64,000 bases of DNA from Mycolicibacterium brisbanense (GCF_001570425.1 NZ_BCSX01000064.1:124001-188000), one strand, 5' to 3'. Shown: positions 32,724 through 41,617, counted from the first letter of the stretch. The notes: generated from the letters alone by a model not told the origin. Numbers and translations: made by a program.

Positions 32724-33497
32724 TCAACGCAAGCTGTAGCCTCCATCGGGATAGAGCGTGGAGCCCGTGGTGGCGCTGTTGAGGAGCAGGTGAACGACGG
32801 CGGCCGCGATTTCATCCTCGCGCGCCAGTCTCCCGATGGTGGAGGCGTTGACGAAATGGTCGAACGCCGCCTGCCGCACGGCCGGGGGCCGCTGATTCCA
32901 CAGGTTGCCGTCCACGGTGCCAGGCGATATCGCGTTCACGCGTACTGGCGCGAGTTCGACGGCCAATCCGCGTGCCAGTCCCTCGATCGCAGCGTTGGCG
33001 GCGACGTAGGCAGGCGCGGCGCCGGCGGGCCGGACACTGGCCGCGCCCGCCATCAGGACGATAGAGGCATCAGCTGTCAGTACCGGCAACGCGGCCTTGA
33101 CGATGCGGTACTGGCCCCAGAACTTCGAGACGAAGGGCGAGGCCGCGTCGGCTATCGAGAGTTCGCGCATTGAACCGGTGATGTAGGTGGCGGCGGTGGT
33201 GAAGATGCCGTCGACCGAGTCAATCTGGGCGAAAAGGGCTTCCACACTGTGATCGTCGGCGGTATCGACAACATGCCATGTCGCCGAGGAGCCTAACTGT
33301 GCGGCGGCCTTGGCGAGCACACCGGCACGACGCCCGCCCAGTATCACCGCGCCTCCACCGGATACCACCAATTTGGCAACTGCGAAACCGATTCCGGTGC
33401 CGCCCCCGATGAGGACGACAGTCCGATCAGCGAATGCGTCACCGGCAAGAAAACTCTTCACATCACGGGCATATCGGCCAGGCCCGCACACCGTCAA
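32724..33497 (-). CDS. short-chain dehydrogenase-like protein lacking the catalytic lysine
   Basis: 257 residues with the SDR fold: cofactor motif VLIGGGTGIGFAVAKLVVSG, VLMAGAASVRP (Ser region), AYVAANAAIEGLARGLAVEL, and VRVNAISPGTVDGNLW. The active-site YxxxK reads YVAAN: the lysine is replaced by asparagine. The enzyme may be inactive as a dehydrogenase or have another role. ATG 33497 gives an extra leader (MTVCGPGRYARD); the GTG at 33461 (VKSFLAGDAF) is more typical of SDR length. No operon partner. Confidence 0.8.
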   Translation of the reverse strand: MTVCGPGRYARDVKSFLAGDAFADRTVVLIGGGTGIGFAVAKLVVSGGGAVILGGRRAGVLAKAAAQLGSSATWHVVDTADDHSVEALFAQIDSVDGIFTTAATYITGSMRELSIADAASPFVSKFWGQYRIVKAALPVLTADASIVLMAGAASVRPAGAAPAYVAANAAIEGLARGLAVELAPVRVNAISPGTVDGNLWNQRPPAVRQAAFDHFVNASTIGRLAREDEIAAAVVHLLLNSATTGSTLYPDGGYSLR

Positions 33498-33804
33498 TCT
33501 ATTCGCTCAGTTTGAGTCTCGGCAGACGTCCGTTTACCGACGAGGTGATCGAAGAGACGACCGAATGGCGCTGGCAGGCGCGCCGGTGGGGTAGACGGTA
33601 TGTCAGTTGAAGACGCTAGCGCGTGCACTCGCCGATGAGACGGTGACGGTCGACGGCGACCCCACCGCAGCAGCGCCTGTAGCGGCATCATCCGGATTTC
33701 ACCGGAGATAATCCGTCCATGCGCAGACCCGCACCTTCATCGACGGTCCTGAACCAATCCGGCCGCACCGATAGCGCCGTCGACGAGCGCACGGCTGGCG
33801 GGGA
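33498..33804. other. intergenic, no gene supported
   Basis: About 307 bp between the left-going SDR gene and a right-going membrane protein gene. Open frames here are arginine/proline-rich and look non-coding. It probably holds the two divergent promoters; I see no clear repeat or hairpin. Confidence 0.5.
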
Positions 33805-34803
33805 GTGGATCGTTCCACGGTGGCAGCGGTGACAACTCAGCACGCGACGCCGGACGGACGGCGGCCCTGGGCTCGTCGGCTCAGTTTCGTCGCGGTCTCG
33901 GCGTTCGGGTCGCTGTCTCTGATGGCAGGCGTGCTGATCGTCACCGGCGCTGTGATCGGTCTGCGGTCAACCGAGGTGATGTGCGACGGCACCCCGATGA
34001 CATCGGCGGACGGATGCGCTTGGACGCAGTACGCCAAAACCCACACCGAGCTGTTCCTACGCGACGGCGTGCATACCTCCGTTGCGGGCGCTGAGGTACG
34101 TGACCGCAACGAGATGCATTCCGAGGCAATCCATTCTGGCCATGTGGGGATCGTGGTCGGCATCATCGCCATCGCGATCGGCGCCGCCCTGATAGCGATG
34201 CTCGTCGTCAGGCGGGCCGGTGCGCGGCGACGCCGCGTGCCAATCGAGGCTCCAATACCTGACACGACAACGCCTATGGAGGTGCGGTTCGCATGGAACC
34301 GTGAGTTGATCATCACCATGGCCGCCAACGTGCTCATCGGCGGGCTGTTCGTGGTCGGTGCCACCGCGGTGTTCGTCTCCGGATACCTATGGGGGCTCGG
34401 ACTGTTGCTGGGCCCGGTCGGCGTCGTGGTGTTGTGGTTCGTACTGATGCTGGCGCGCAGGGTCATTCGGCACGATATGGTCGCGGCGATCGACGCGGAT
34501 GGGGTCACCTTCCCGGTGATCAAGGACCCATCCTTGCGCCGGTGGGAATGGACCGATGTCACCCAGGTCCGTTCGGTGGACATCCCGCTCGCGCATACGA
34601 AGATCAATGCGCTGCGCTTCGTGCTGGCCGATACCCTGCGCGCAACGCGCCTACGGAACTCGCTGCCGGCACACTACAACTGGCCCATCGACCCGGAGAA
34701 ACGGTTCCACGAACTCACGACCGTGCGTTTCGCCGTCGGTGTCCGGCCGAAGCGGCCAGATGTCTTGGCATACCTGCAACGGGTCGCGCCGCACCTGCTG
34801 TGA
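33805..34803 (+). CDS. hypothetical membrane protein with four predicted helices
   Basis: Up to 332 residues. Hydrophobic segments: LSFVAVSAFGSLSLMAGVLI, HVGIVVGIIAIAIGAALIAM, LIITMAANVLIGGLFVVGA, and GLGLLLGPVGVVVLWFVLML. Between the first two is an exported loop with two cysteines (EVMCDGTPM and ADGCAWTQY). The C-terminal 100 residues are soluble and resemble a PH-like domain (RWEWTDVTQVRSVDIPL). The start is uncertain: GTG 33805, 33820 or 33829. The paired-Cys loop resembles the protein at 11005. Function unknown. Confidence 0.65.
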   Translation: MDRSTVAAVTTQHATPDGRRPWARRLSFVAVSAFGSLSLMAGVLIVTGAVIGLRSTEVMCDGTPMTSADGCAWTQYAKTHTELFLRDGVHTSVAGAEVRDRNEMHSEAIHSGHVGIVVGIIAIAIGAALIAMLVVRRAGARRRRVPIEAPIPDTTTPMEVRFAWNRELIITMAANVLIGGLFVVGATAVFVSGYLWGLGLLLGPVGVVVLWFVLMLARRVIRHDMVAAIDADGVTFPVIKDPSLRRWEWTDVTQVRSVDIPLAHTKINALRFVLADTLRATRLRNSLPAHYNWPIDPEKRFHELTTVRFAVGVRPKRPDVLAYLQRVAPHLL

Positions 34804-34896
34804 CGAACTACGAGCTGACGGGCGCTAATTCGCCGACGACCGCGTGCGTTGCTTGCCGGCCGGGCTTGACGCGCAAGTGTGCACGCTCCAGCGCGG

Positions 34897-35493
34897 CTAT
34901 AGCTCCAGCGCACCCAGCATGCGGCGGATTTCGCTGACGATAGCTCGCTGGGCGGTGGGTTGATCACTGGCGCGGGCGACCACCATCGCGGCCTCACACA
35001 GCGCACCGAACAGTAACTGGGCCAGCGGCGCTGGATCGCGCCGAGCGATCCGCCCCTCGGCGATCGCTCTCGCGATGGCGGTCGCACTGCTTGTCAGCAT
35101 GCCGCTTTCGAGCTCGCGAACGCGCTCCCAACCCAACGCGGCCTCGGCGTCAAGGAGCATGATCTGGCGCACGCCGGGGTCCAGGCACGCTTCCAGAAAC
35201 GTGATGCAGCCGGCCTCGAAAGCCCGCCAGGAATCGCGCTTACGCGCGTAGGCCGCGCCGACGATCTCGGCGAGGTCGGAAGCCACTTGTTCGAAGGTCG
35301 CCGCGAACAGCTCACGCTTGCTGTCGAAATGGTGATAGACCGCACCCTTGGTCATTCCGGCCGCTGCGGCTACCGCGTCGAGCGAGGTGGCTTCGTAGCC
35401 CTCCCTGGCGAATAGTTCGCGCGCGGCGGCGACCAGAGCTGCCGTGGTCGCCTCTCTGCGCTGCTGCTGGGTGCGTCGGGCGACGGTCGGCAT
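34897..35493 (-). CDS. TetR-family repressor
   Basis: 198 residues. N-terminal helix-turn-helix: ALVAAARELFAREGYEATSL followed by AAAAGMTKGAVYHHFDSKRE. ATG 35493 (MPTVARRTQQQRREAT) is chosen over an upstream GTG. It is the third gene of the left-going unit SnoaL-like - DUF3237 - TetR, and probably represses that unit through the twin palindromes at 36443-36479 (inference). Confidence 0.92.
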   Translation of the reverse strand: MPTVARRTQQQRREATTAALVAAARELFAREGYEATSLDAVAAAAGMTKGAVYHHFDSKRELFAATFEQVASDLAEIVGAAYARKRDSWRAFEAGCITFLEACLDPGVRQIMLLDAEAALGWERVRELESGMLTSSATAIARAIAEGRIARRDPAPLAQLLFGALCEAAMVVARASDQPTAQRAIVSEIRRMLGALEL

Positions 35494-35527
35494 GAGTCCA
35501 CGATATAGACCGCTACCCACGTCGCGG

Positions 35528-35992
35528 CTACAACAGCTTGTAGATGCGGTAATCGACGTGATTGGGCGACAGCAGGTTGTAGCCGACCGCGACGATCTTG
35601 CTCAGCCAGGCGTAACGCTCGTCGGCGGTCTCGAACTTGGGTGTCGTCCGCACATACGTCTCGCCGAACATCAGCCGCTCGCCGGCGGCCAGGCGGGCCA
35701 ACCCATCTGCCGGCACCTGAATGAGCCCGCCTGCGGTATAGCCGATCAGCACACCATCGTCGGTCCTGATGGTCGCGCGCGCGTCGACGCGGCCGATGCC
35801 GTCGCTGCCGGCGAGTAGCCAGTCGCCGCCGCCCGGCAGCACGTCGCCGGAGATCGCCGGACCGTGGATATGGCCGCCCTTGACGATGAACACCATTCGA
35901 TTACCGACGGGTGTGGTCACGGGTTGAACTGGCTCCAGGTCGACAGTCATATCGGCTATGTGCTCGACCGGCAGTGCCGAAAGTGTGGGCAA
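35528..35992 (-). CDS. DUF3237 family protein, apparent amber codon near its original start
   Basis: 154 residues from a TTG at 35992. DUF3237 hallmarks: VFIVKGGHIHGPAISGDVLP, GGGDWLLAGSDGIGRVDARA, TDDGVLIGYTAGGL, and FETADERYAWLSKIVAVG. The natural-looking start is ATG 36028, which overlaps the upstream SnoaL stop (ATGA) and reads MTTVTDAA, but codon 9 (36004-36002) is TAG before the frame continues LHELPTLSALP. Either translation restarts at TTG 35992, or the gene carries a nonsense mutation, or there is read-through. Function of the family is unknown. Within the TetR-controlled operon. Confidence 0.75.
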   Translation of the reverse strand: MPTLSALPVEHIADMTVDLEPVQPVTTPVGNRMVFIVKGGHIHGPAISGDVLPGGGDWLLAGSDGIGRVDARATIRTDDGVLIGYTAGGLIQVPADGLARLAAGERLMFGETYVRTTPKFETADERYAWLSKIVAVGYNLLSPNHVDYRIYKLL

Positions 35993-36024
35993 CTCGTGGA
36001 GCTACGCGGCGTCAGTCACGGTGG

Positions 36025-36420
36025 TCATTTGGTCTGCTCCTGCATCTGGATGAAGTCGATGAACGTGTCTTTGCGGGCGACGAGGCCCTCGGATGTGACC
36101 TCGACAAGGTCCAGACAGTCGAAACCGTGCTTTTCCCCGTCCGGTGCGTCGAACGTGGCCGTCCAATCGAGTGCCCAGTGACCGTCAGCGAAGACCACTC
36201 GATGCACGGTGAAGCCGAAGTTCGGGAACTGTTCGAAAAGTGTGGCGATCGTGTCGCGAACGGCGTCGCGGCCGTGGACTGGCTCGGTACCGAGGTGGAT
36301 CCAGAACTGGGTATCGGCGGTGTGCAGGGCGACGATCGCGTCGGCGTCGCGTTTGCGCCATGCGGCGAAGTAGCGGTCGGCAATTGTGGCGAGATCAGGG
36401 TCGGTGGTCGAGACGTGCAT
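36025..36420 (-). CDS. SnoaL-like (NTF2 fold) protein
   Basis: 131 residues. ATG 36420 (MHVSTTDPDLATIADRYFA) follows TTGGAGGACCC. NTF2-like pattern: AAWRKRDADAIVALHTADTQ, HGRDAVRDTIATLFEQFPNF, HWALDWTATFDAPDG. Members are isomerases, hydratases or binding proteins for small hydrophobic compounds. First gene of the TetR-regulated unit; the longer open frame upstream runs through the operators and is rejected. Confidence 0.85.
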   Translation of the reverse strand: MHVSTTDPDLATIADRYFAAWRKRDADAIVALHTADTQFWIHLGTEPVHGRDAVRDTIATLFEQFPNFGFTVHRVVFADGHWALDWTATFDAPDGEKHGFDCLDLVEVTSEGLVARKDTFIDFIQMQEQTK

Positions 36421-36442
36421 GGGTCCTCCAATGTCATGCTTG

Positions 36443-36479
36443 CATACCTCAAGTATGGAACTGCATACCCAAGGTATGC
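36443..36479. promoter_or_regulatory. twin operator palindromes for the SnoaL - DUF3237 - TetR unit
   Basis: First site CATAC-ctcaa-GTATG (36443-36457); second GCATACC-CAA-GGTATGC (36463-36479). The centres are 21 bp apart, two helical turns, so two dimers would sit on the same face of DNA. The sites lie 23-59 bp upstream of the first start codon. Most likely bound by the TetR protein of this unit. Confidence 0.7.
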
Positions 36480-36679
36480 AAGTGGGAAGATGGGCGGTTT
36501 CGAGTTCTTGGGGCAACTGGCAGCCAATTCGCACTGAGGCGCGCCTGGGAAGCGGTGCCGATGGTTACCGCAGCGCGTAAGCGTTTGAACCACGCTAATT
36601 TGAGAAGAATATCGATGCCGCGCACACGTTGTACTGTCGCGGAGGATCGTTCGGTATCAGCAGCGAGGAGACAGAGGTA

Positions 36680-37186
36680 ATGACCGCGGCGTTGGGGCCA
36701 GATCTCGAGCCGATCAGATTTGTGTCCGTCCATCAGGATGATGCATTGGCTGCGCCGCTGCTCGATGAGCTCGGCTGGGAGTACGGCACCCGATACGGCA
36801 CGTCGATCGGTGCCGAATACCGTGATCTGCGCACCTACCCGGCCGATGAATTCATTCCTCCTGCAGGCGAATTGATCGTGGCGTTGGCCGGTACCACGCC
36901 CGTCGCCGGCGGCGCCTTCCGCCGCTATGACGAGGCCACGGCCGAACTCAAACGGATCTGGACGTCGTCGGCACACCGCAAACGCGGCTACGGCAGACGT
37001 GTCGTTGCAGAACTCGAACGCATCGCCCGCGAACGTGGTTATCGCAGAATCTATCTGACTACCGGACCACGGCAGCCCGAGGCGGTGGCGCTCTATTTGT
37101 CGTCCGGCTACACGGCCCTCTACGACCGGTCGCTACCGGCCGAACAGATCGGTGCGCACGCCTTCGAAAAGCACCTCACGGCGTGA
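36680..37186 (+). CDS. GNAT-family N-acetyltransferase
   Basis: 168 residues. Acetyl-CoA motif A: ELKRIWTSSAHRKRGYGRRV; motif B near YRRIYLTTGPRQPEAVALYL. ATG 36680 has GAGGTA in front. The ORF can be extended upstream, but without a good start. Substrate unknown. Its end abuts a transporter pseudogene on the opposite strand. Confidence 0.88.
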   Translation: MTAALGPDLEPIRFVSVHQDDALAAPLLDELGWEYGTRYGTSIGAEYRDLRTYPADEFIPPAGELIVALAGTTPVAGGAFRRYDEATAELKRIWTSSAHRKRGYGRRVVAELERIARERGYRRIYLTTGPRQPEAVALYLSSGYTALYDRSLPAEQIGAHAFEKHLTA

Positions 37187-37350
37187 TCAGGAGGTCTTCG
37201 GCAGGCCGGGCGGGTTGATCTCGGAAGTCTCGACGGCCTCGCTGCCGAGGCCCCAGCGGTCCAGTCATTTGCGATACGTGCCGTTTTGGATGGTGTGGTT
37301 GACGGCTTGTTGGACCGCCTGGCAGGCCGGGCCGCGGTGCGACGGGCGCG
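37187..37350 (-). pseudogene. remnant of an amino-acid ABC transporter substrate-binding protein (C-terminus)
   Basis: Reading leftward from about 37320: AVQQAVNHTIQNGTYRK, stop, LDRWGLGSEAVETSEINPPG, LPKTS, stop. This is the typical C-terminus of polar amino-acid binding proteins (the DGTYxKILxKWGL...ITxSxINP pattern) with a stop codon where Ile is expected. Upstream the similarity fades with frame changes. Only the tail of the gene persists, so this is a decayed locus. Confidence 0.6.
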
Positions 37351-37462
37351 CCGAGTTTGCGCGCCACGCCGTTCCCAGCAGAACCCAGAGTGGGCGGTGA
37401 CGGCCACGATTTCGGCCACCGTGATCCGATCTACGGTGCCCGCACGCCGGGACGACGTCGTC

Positions 37463-37660
37463 CTAGGGCACGTCTTCCGGAGGTTCGCCGCTGTGCGGCC
37501 AGACCACGGCTTGGGCGACAATGACACTCGTGCCGTTGAAGGCCACTGTCGGCCCATGATGCAGGACATAACCTAGTTCAAGAGCCGCACTCACCCGGTG
37601 ACAGAACAACGCGTCATCCGGGCCCGTCAGCACTCGGTAACGCGGCAACCGATCAGCCAT
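37463..37660 (-). CDS. DUF1737 domain small protein
   Basis: 65 residues from ATG 37660: MADRLPRYRVLTGPDDALF, then ALELGYVLHHGPTVAFNG, and VIVAQAVVWP. The pattern YRVLTGPDDxxFCxRVxxALxxGYxLxGxPxxxFNG is DUF1737, a small protein of unknown function found in many bacteria. A longer frame starting at 37687 is possible. Lies between the pseudogene remnant and the thioesterase gene. Confidence 0.7.
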   Translation of the reverse strand: MADRLPRYRVLTGPDDALFCHRVSAALELGYVLHHGPTVAFNGTSVIVAQAVVWPHSGEPPEDVP

Positions 37661-37726
37661 ACCCACAGCGTCGCATGGTCCGAGCACGCCGAGTACGGTC
37701 CACCCGTCGAAATCATCGGCACTGCC

Positions 37727-38218
37727 TCAGCGTCCGGTCGCTCGGTCACCGTGGAGGGTCATGACGGTGCTGGTAGCGGTGGCGACGGGTTTGCCGTCGC
37801 TCGTGCGGACGATGTCGCAGTGGTAGTGCGTGATCGTTCTGCCTGAGTGCGTTGGGGCAGCGCGCGCGACAAGGGTTTCCCGCCATACGGGACGTAGAAA
37901 CACTGCGCGCAGGTCGATGCTGGTGAATGACTCGTCCGGTTTCATGAGGGTGGAGTGCGCCGTTCCGATCGCGGCATCGGCGAGTTCGACGAGAAAACCG
38001 CCGTGCACGGTTCCTTGTTGATTGCCGTGGCGGGCGGCGTCAACGTCGACGACGACCGATGCTGTGCCGGGGCCGATTTCTGCGATCTCGAAGTCGAGTA
38101 GTTGGGAGATGGCGGTCGGATACCTCATATGAGTGCGGTCGTCCGGGTGCGAGCTGCCCGACAGGCGCCTTTGCAAGAACTCCAGTACGGGCAACTGGTT
38201 GTCGCTGGTGACGGGCAT
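37727..38218 (-). CDS. PaaI-type hotdog thioesterase
   Basis: 163 residues. Hotdog signature: RHGNQQGTVHGGFLVELADA and AIGTAHSTL, followed by SIDLRAVFLRPVWRETLVAR. Hydrolyses acyl- or aryl-CoA thioesters. ATG 38218 follows AGGAGACGACAG. Divergent from the MocR regulator gene, which may regulate it. Confidence 0.87.
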   Translation of the reverse strand: MPVTSDNQLPVLEFLQRRLSGSSHPDDRTHMRYPTAISQLLDFEIAEIGPGTASVVVDVDAARHGNQQGTVHGGFLVELADAAIGTAHSTLMKPDESFTSIDLRAVFLRPVWRETLVARAAPTHSGRTITHYHCDIVRTSDGKPVATATSTVMTLHGDRATGR

Positions 38219-38333
38219 CTGTCGTCTCCTGTTGCGGGAGTAGGGGATCGGTCAACGAGGCGGGCCGCCCGAACCTACGACCTCTAAACTGATGCAATCA
38301 ACGCATTGTCATAGGGACAACCAAAGGAATGCC

Positions 38334-39698
38334 GTGCGGGCGGAGCGCTACAAGGTGGTCGCCGAGGGGATTGCCGCGTCGATACGAGCAGGGGACTTGC
38401 CTGCGGGTACGCGTCTCCCGACACATCGGGAGCTCGCTCGGGAGCGCGGGATCGCCCTTGCCACGGCCACCAAGGTGTACCGGGAACTGGCGGCGGCCGG
38501 CCTGATTGTCGGGGAACGCGGGAGAGGCACATACGTCCGGGATTTGAACGGCTTCGGCGGCCTGGAACCGCTCCGACTTCCGGTCGAGACGCGCGCCGCC
38601 GACCTGTCCTTCAACCAGCCTCTCGTCGCGGAGCAATCTGAACAACTGCGTCAAGCTCTGCGCGACTTGGCGGCTGAGGGCGACCTTGGGTCACTGCTGG
38701 TTCAGCAACCCCCGGGTGGCCGCAGCGTCGACGCGGCGGCGGTGGCCACGTATCTGCTCGATCACGGTATCGATGTGCCGCCAAATAATGTGGTGTTGAC
38801 CGCTGGTGCGCAACATGGACTCGACGTCATCCTCACCGCGACAACCACACCCGGCTCCACGCTGCTGGCCGACGAACTCACCTTCCCGGGGTTGAAGTTG
38901 CTCGCCCAGGCGCGGCATCTGGATCTCGCTGCGGTCCAGTGCGGCCCGGACGGCACCGACCTCAAGTCTCTGGAAAAGGTTGTCCGACAGCGCAAGATCG
39001 GCGTTCTCTACGTGATACCCACCGTGCACAATCCACTCGGGTTCGTGCTGGACGCCGGTTCGCGCGCACGCATCGCCGCATTGGCCCGCCGCCATGACTT
39101 CGCAATCATCGAAGATGCCACCTACGCGTTCCTGGACCCGTCGGCACCGGCGCCGATTCAGACCCTTGCGCCGGAACGAACCTTCTACGTCGGCAGCTTC
39201 TCGAAGAACCTCGCCACCGGGTTACGCGCCGGATATGTGGTGACGCCCGATTCGGCCCGCGTCCCGCTGATCCGAGCTCTACGAACCACCACGTGGGGAA
39301 CAAGTTCTCTGTCAACGGCGCTCGTCACTCGGTGGCTGCGCGACGGCACCGTTGCCCGGCTTGAGGAGCACCGCCGCCAGGACGCCAGGCAACGCCAGGG
39401 CATCGCCCGACACGCGCTGGAAGGGTTCGCGTATGACGCTCATCCGGCGTCGTACTACGGCTGGCTCCATCTGCCCGCGGACATCCGCAGCGACCAAGCT
39501 GCCCACCGACTTGCCCAGATGGGAATCTTGATCTCGACCGGCGACGCCTTCGCCATCGGAAGCGCCACTCCCAACGCGATCCGTATCGCGCTCGCCAACC
39601 CGACAATCCACGAACTCCCTCAACTGCTCAACCGCTGCCGCAGCGCTCTGGCCGTGAGGGGGCGTTCGTCGGGCCGCGCTCTGCGATCAGCCGTCTAG
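38334..39698 (+). CDS. MocR-family regulator (GntR winged helix plus aminotransferase-like domain)
   Basis: 454 residues. The N-terminal GntR winged helix (VVAEGIAASIRAGDLPAGTR, LPTHRELARERGIALATATK) is fused to a fold-type I PLP domain with the cofactor lysine in YVGSFSKNLATGLRAGYVV. I start at GTG 38334, which follows AAAGGAATGCC; ATG 38292 would add an untypical leader. MocR regulators sense PLP or amino compounds. The divergent hotdog thioesterase or the following nitroreductase are candidate targets; neither is a typical MocR target. Confidence 0.88.
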   Translation: MRAERYKVVAEGIAASIRAGDLPAGTRLPTHRELARERGIALATATKVYRELAAAGLIVGERGRGTYVRDLNGFGGLEPLRLPVETRAADLSFNQPLVAEQSEQLRQALRDLAAEGDLGSLLVQQPPGGRSVDAAAVATYLLDHGIDVPPNNVVLTAGAQHGLDVILTATTTPGSTLLADELTFPGLKLLAQARHLDLAAVQCGPDGTDLKSLEKVVRQRKIGVLYVIPTVHNPLGFVLDAGSRARIAALARRHDFAIIEDATYAFLDPSAPAPIQTLAPERTFYVGSFSKNLATGLRAGYVVTPDSARVPLIRALRTTTWGTSSLSTALVTRWLRDGTVARLEEHRRQDARQRQGIARHALEGFAYDAHPASYYGWLHLPADIRSDQAAHRLAQMGILISTGDAFAIGSATPNAIRIALANPTIHELPQLLNRCRSALAVRGRSSGRALRSAV

Positions 39699-39910
39699 GA
39701 CGCTCCGGACTGCGTACCGGGCGGGTCGAAACGCATTTACGCTCAGTCGATTGCATTGGTTGGTTAATCAAGCTGCGACACATGGTTATTGAGACGGTTT
39801 GTCGAGAACGCATCAGCGAGGTGTCGACGTCGACAATCGGCGTTGCTTGGTCGGCGGTTCGCCGAGACCAGATAGTCTTTAGACCGTTTCACTCGGCAGA
39901 GGAGACTCAA

Positions 39911-40426
39911 GTGGAAACGTGGGATGCAATCCGTGCACGTCGCAATGTTCGGCAGTATCGGCCCGACCCGGTACCCGACGATGCCTTGATGCGCATCGTC
40001 GAAGCGGCGTGGCGAGCGCCGTCGGCGCGCAACAATCAGCACTGGGATTTTGTGGTGGTGATCGACCGCGCGCAGCTCGAACAGTTGTCCACGGTATGGG
40101 TTGGGGCAAAACACATTGCGCACGCACCGGCGGCGATCGCCCTCGTCGTTCCGGAAGGTGGTGACGAGCGCGAGACACTGATCGACCAATTCGACCTTGG
40201 CCAGGCGATGATGGCGATGACCATCGCGGCAACGGACCTCGGAATCGGCACCGGGCACTCGGCCGTTGGCGATCAGGACAGGGCGCGAGACATCCTGGGC
40301 GTGCCGGCGGATCACCGCGTCTGCTATCTGCTGGGCGTCGGCTATCCCGCCGACCGGGAATTGCAACCGATCCACAAGCCCAACCGCCGTCCGTTCGCCG
40401 AAGTCATGCACCGCGGCCGGTGGTGA
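39911..40426 (+). CDS. nitroreductase-family flavoprotein
   Basis: 171 residues. FMN-binding pattern: RRNVRQYRPDPVPDDALMRI, WRAPSARNNQHWDFVVV, and DLGIGTGHSAVGDQ, VCYLLGVGYPADREL. NAD(P)H-dependent reduction of nitro or quinone compounds. GTG 39911 is chosen because of AGGAG seven bases upstream; an ATG at 39782 would add 43 residues of no similarity. Monocistronic. Confidence 0.87.
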   Translation: METWDAIRARRNVRQYRPDPVPDDALMRIVEAAWRAPSARNNQHWDFVVVIDRAQLEQLSTVWVGAKHIAHAPAAIALVVPEGGDERETLIDQFDLGQAMMAMTIAATDLGIGTGHSAVGDQDRARDILGVPADHRVCYLLGVGYPADRELQPIHKPNRRPFAEVMHRGRW

Positions 40427-40555
40427 CCGGTCCGGGCGCGAGCAGGAAAAGTCAAGCCGGGCGCTGAGCGAAACCACCGCACCAAGCTCGTCTGGCACGG
40501 TAGCGCGGCCTTGCTCACCGATTGTTCGAGCTCATCGCGAAGTACTCGGACGCCG

Positions 40556-41617
40556 TCACATTCGACGATCGTAGGACGACATTGCCGATTGAAACGCAGA
40601 CAGTGCGGTCGGCGAGAACGCGGCTGCGGCCGCCGTCGCTTGGAACGCCGCGATGTCGGTCATGCTGTAGCCGAAAGCAGCACAGAGCATTTCGAGTTCC
40701 TGGGTCAACGAGGTCCGGCTCGTCAGCCGGTTGTCAGTGTTGACGGTGACGGCAAGGCCCGCGCGATGGAGTCGATCGAAAGGGTGCGCCGCGACGTCGG
40801 GTGAGTCGCGAATGACCGCGCCCGTGTGGAAGTTCGACGATGGGCAAACTTCGAGCACGATGCCCTGTTCGACGATCCGTTCGGCAACGGGGCCGCGCCC
40901 GCCACTGTCAGTCAGGTCGTCGACGACGCGGATGCCGTGGCCGATACGGCGGGCGCCTGCGACATCGATGGCTTCCAGCACGCTGCCGACCCCCTCGACC
41001 TCACCGGCGTGCACGGTGACGGGCAGTCCCCCCGCTCGCGCTACGTCGAAGGCAGCCCGGTGCAGAGACGGCGGAAAGCCGGACTCGGGACCCGCAAGGT
41101 CGAACCCGACGACGTCGTCACAAGATATCGCCAGCGCCGCGACCGACTCACTGCCGGATTCGTGACGCATCGCGCACAGGATCTGCCGCACTTGTATGGC
41201 TGAGCCACGCTCGCGCGCCACGCGTTCACCGTCCCGCAGGCCATCGGACACCGCGGCGACGGCATCCTCCATCGGAACTCCGTGACGGAGGAGATCGGTA
41301 GGTGCCCAGCGTAGTTCCGCATAGACAACGCCGTCTGACGAGAGATCCTGGACTGACTCACGGGCGACCCGTCGTAGCGCCTCGGTGTCCACCAGGACGG
41401 CCGCGGTCACGGCGTCACCCTCGAGGTACCCCTCCAGGCTACCGACGGTGGTGCGTTCGGCGAACCATGCGCGAAGACCCTCGGGATCACCGGCAGGCAA
41501 CGCGATGTTGCGCTCCTCGGCCAACTCGAGGATGGTCTCGACGCGTAGACCACCGTCAAGGTGGTCATGAAGCGATACTTTGGGAAAGGCGCGTATTTCC
41601 GCCAGGGTCGGCGTCAC
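40556..41617 (-). CDS. adenosine deaminase family protein
   Basis: 353 residues. Zinc and catalytic motifs of ADA: KVSLHDHLDGGLR (HxH), LPVTVHAGEVEGVGSV (His and Glu), RRIGHGIRVVDD, EVCPSSNFHTG, and AVTVNTDNRLTSRTSL (Asp). Converts adenosine to inosine, or deaminates a related amino-purine. GTG 41617 overlaps the nucleoside hydrolase stop, and it is the last gene of the permease - nucleoside hydrolase - deaminase operon under operator A. Together with the hydrolase this would give hypoxanthine and a pentose from adenosine, or the equivalent from an analogue. Confidence 0.9.
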   Translation of the reverse strand: MTPTLAEIRAFPKVSLHDHLDGGLRVETILELAEERNIALPAGDPEGLRAWFAERTTVGSLEGYLEGDAVTAAVLVDTEALRRVARESVQDLSSDGVVYAELRWAPTDLLRHGVPMEDAVAAVSDGLRDGERVARERGSAIQVRQILCAMRHESGSESVAALAISCDDVVGFDLAGPESGFPPSLHRAAFDVARAGGLPVTVHAGEVEGVGSVLEAIDVAGARRIGHGIRVVDDLTDSGGRGPVAERIVEQGIVLEVCPSSNFHTGAVIRDSPDVAAHPFDRLHRAGLAVTVNTDNRLTSRTSLTQELEMLCAAFGYSMTDIAAFQATAAAAAFSPTALSAFQSAMSSYDRRM

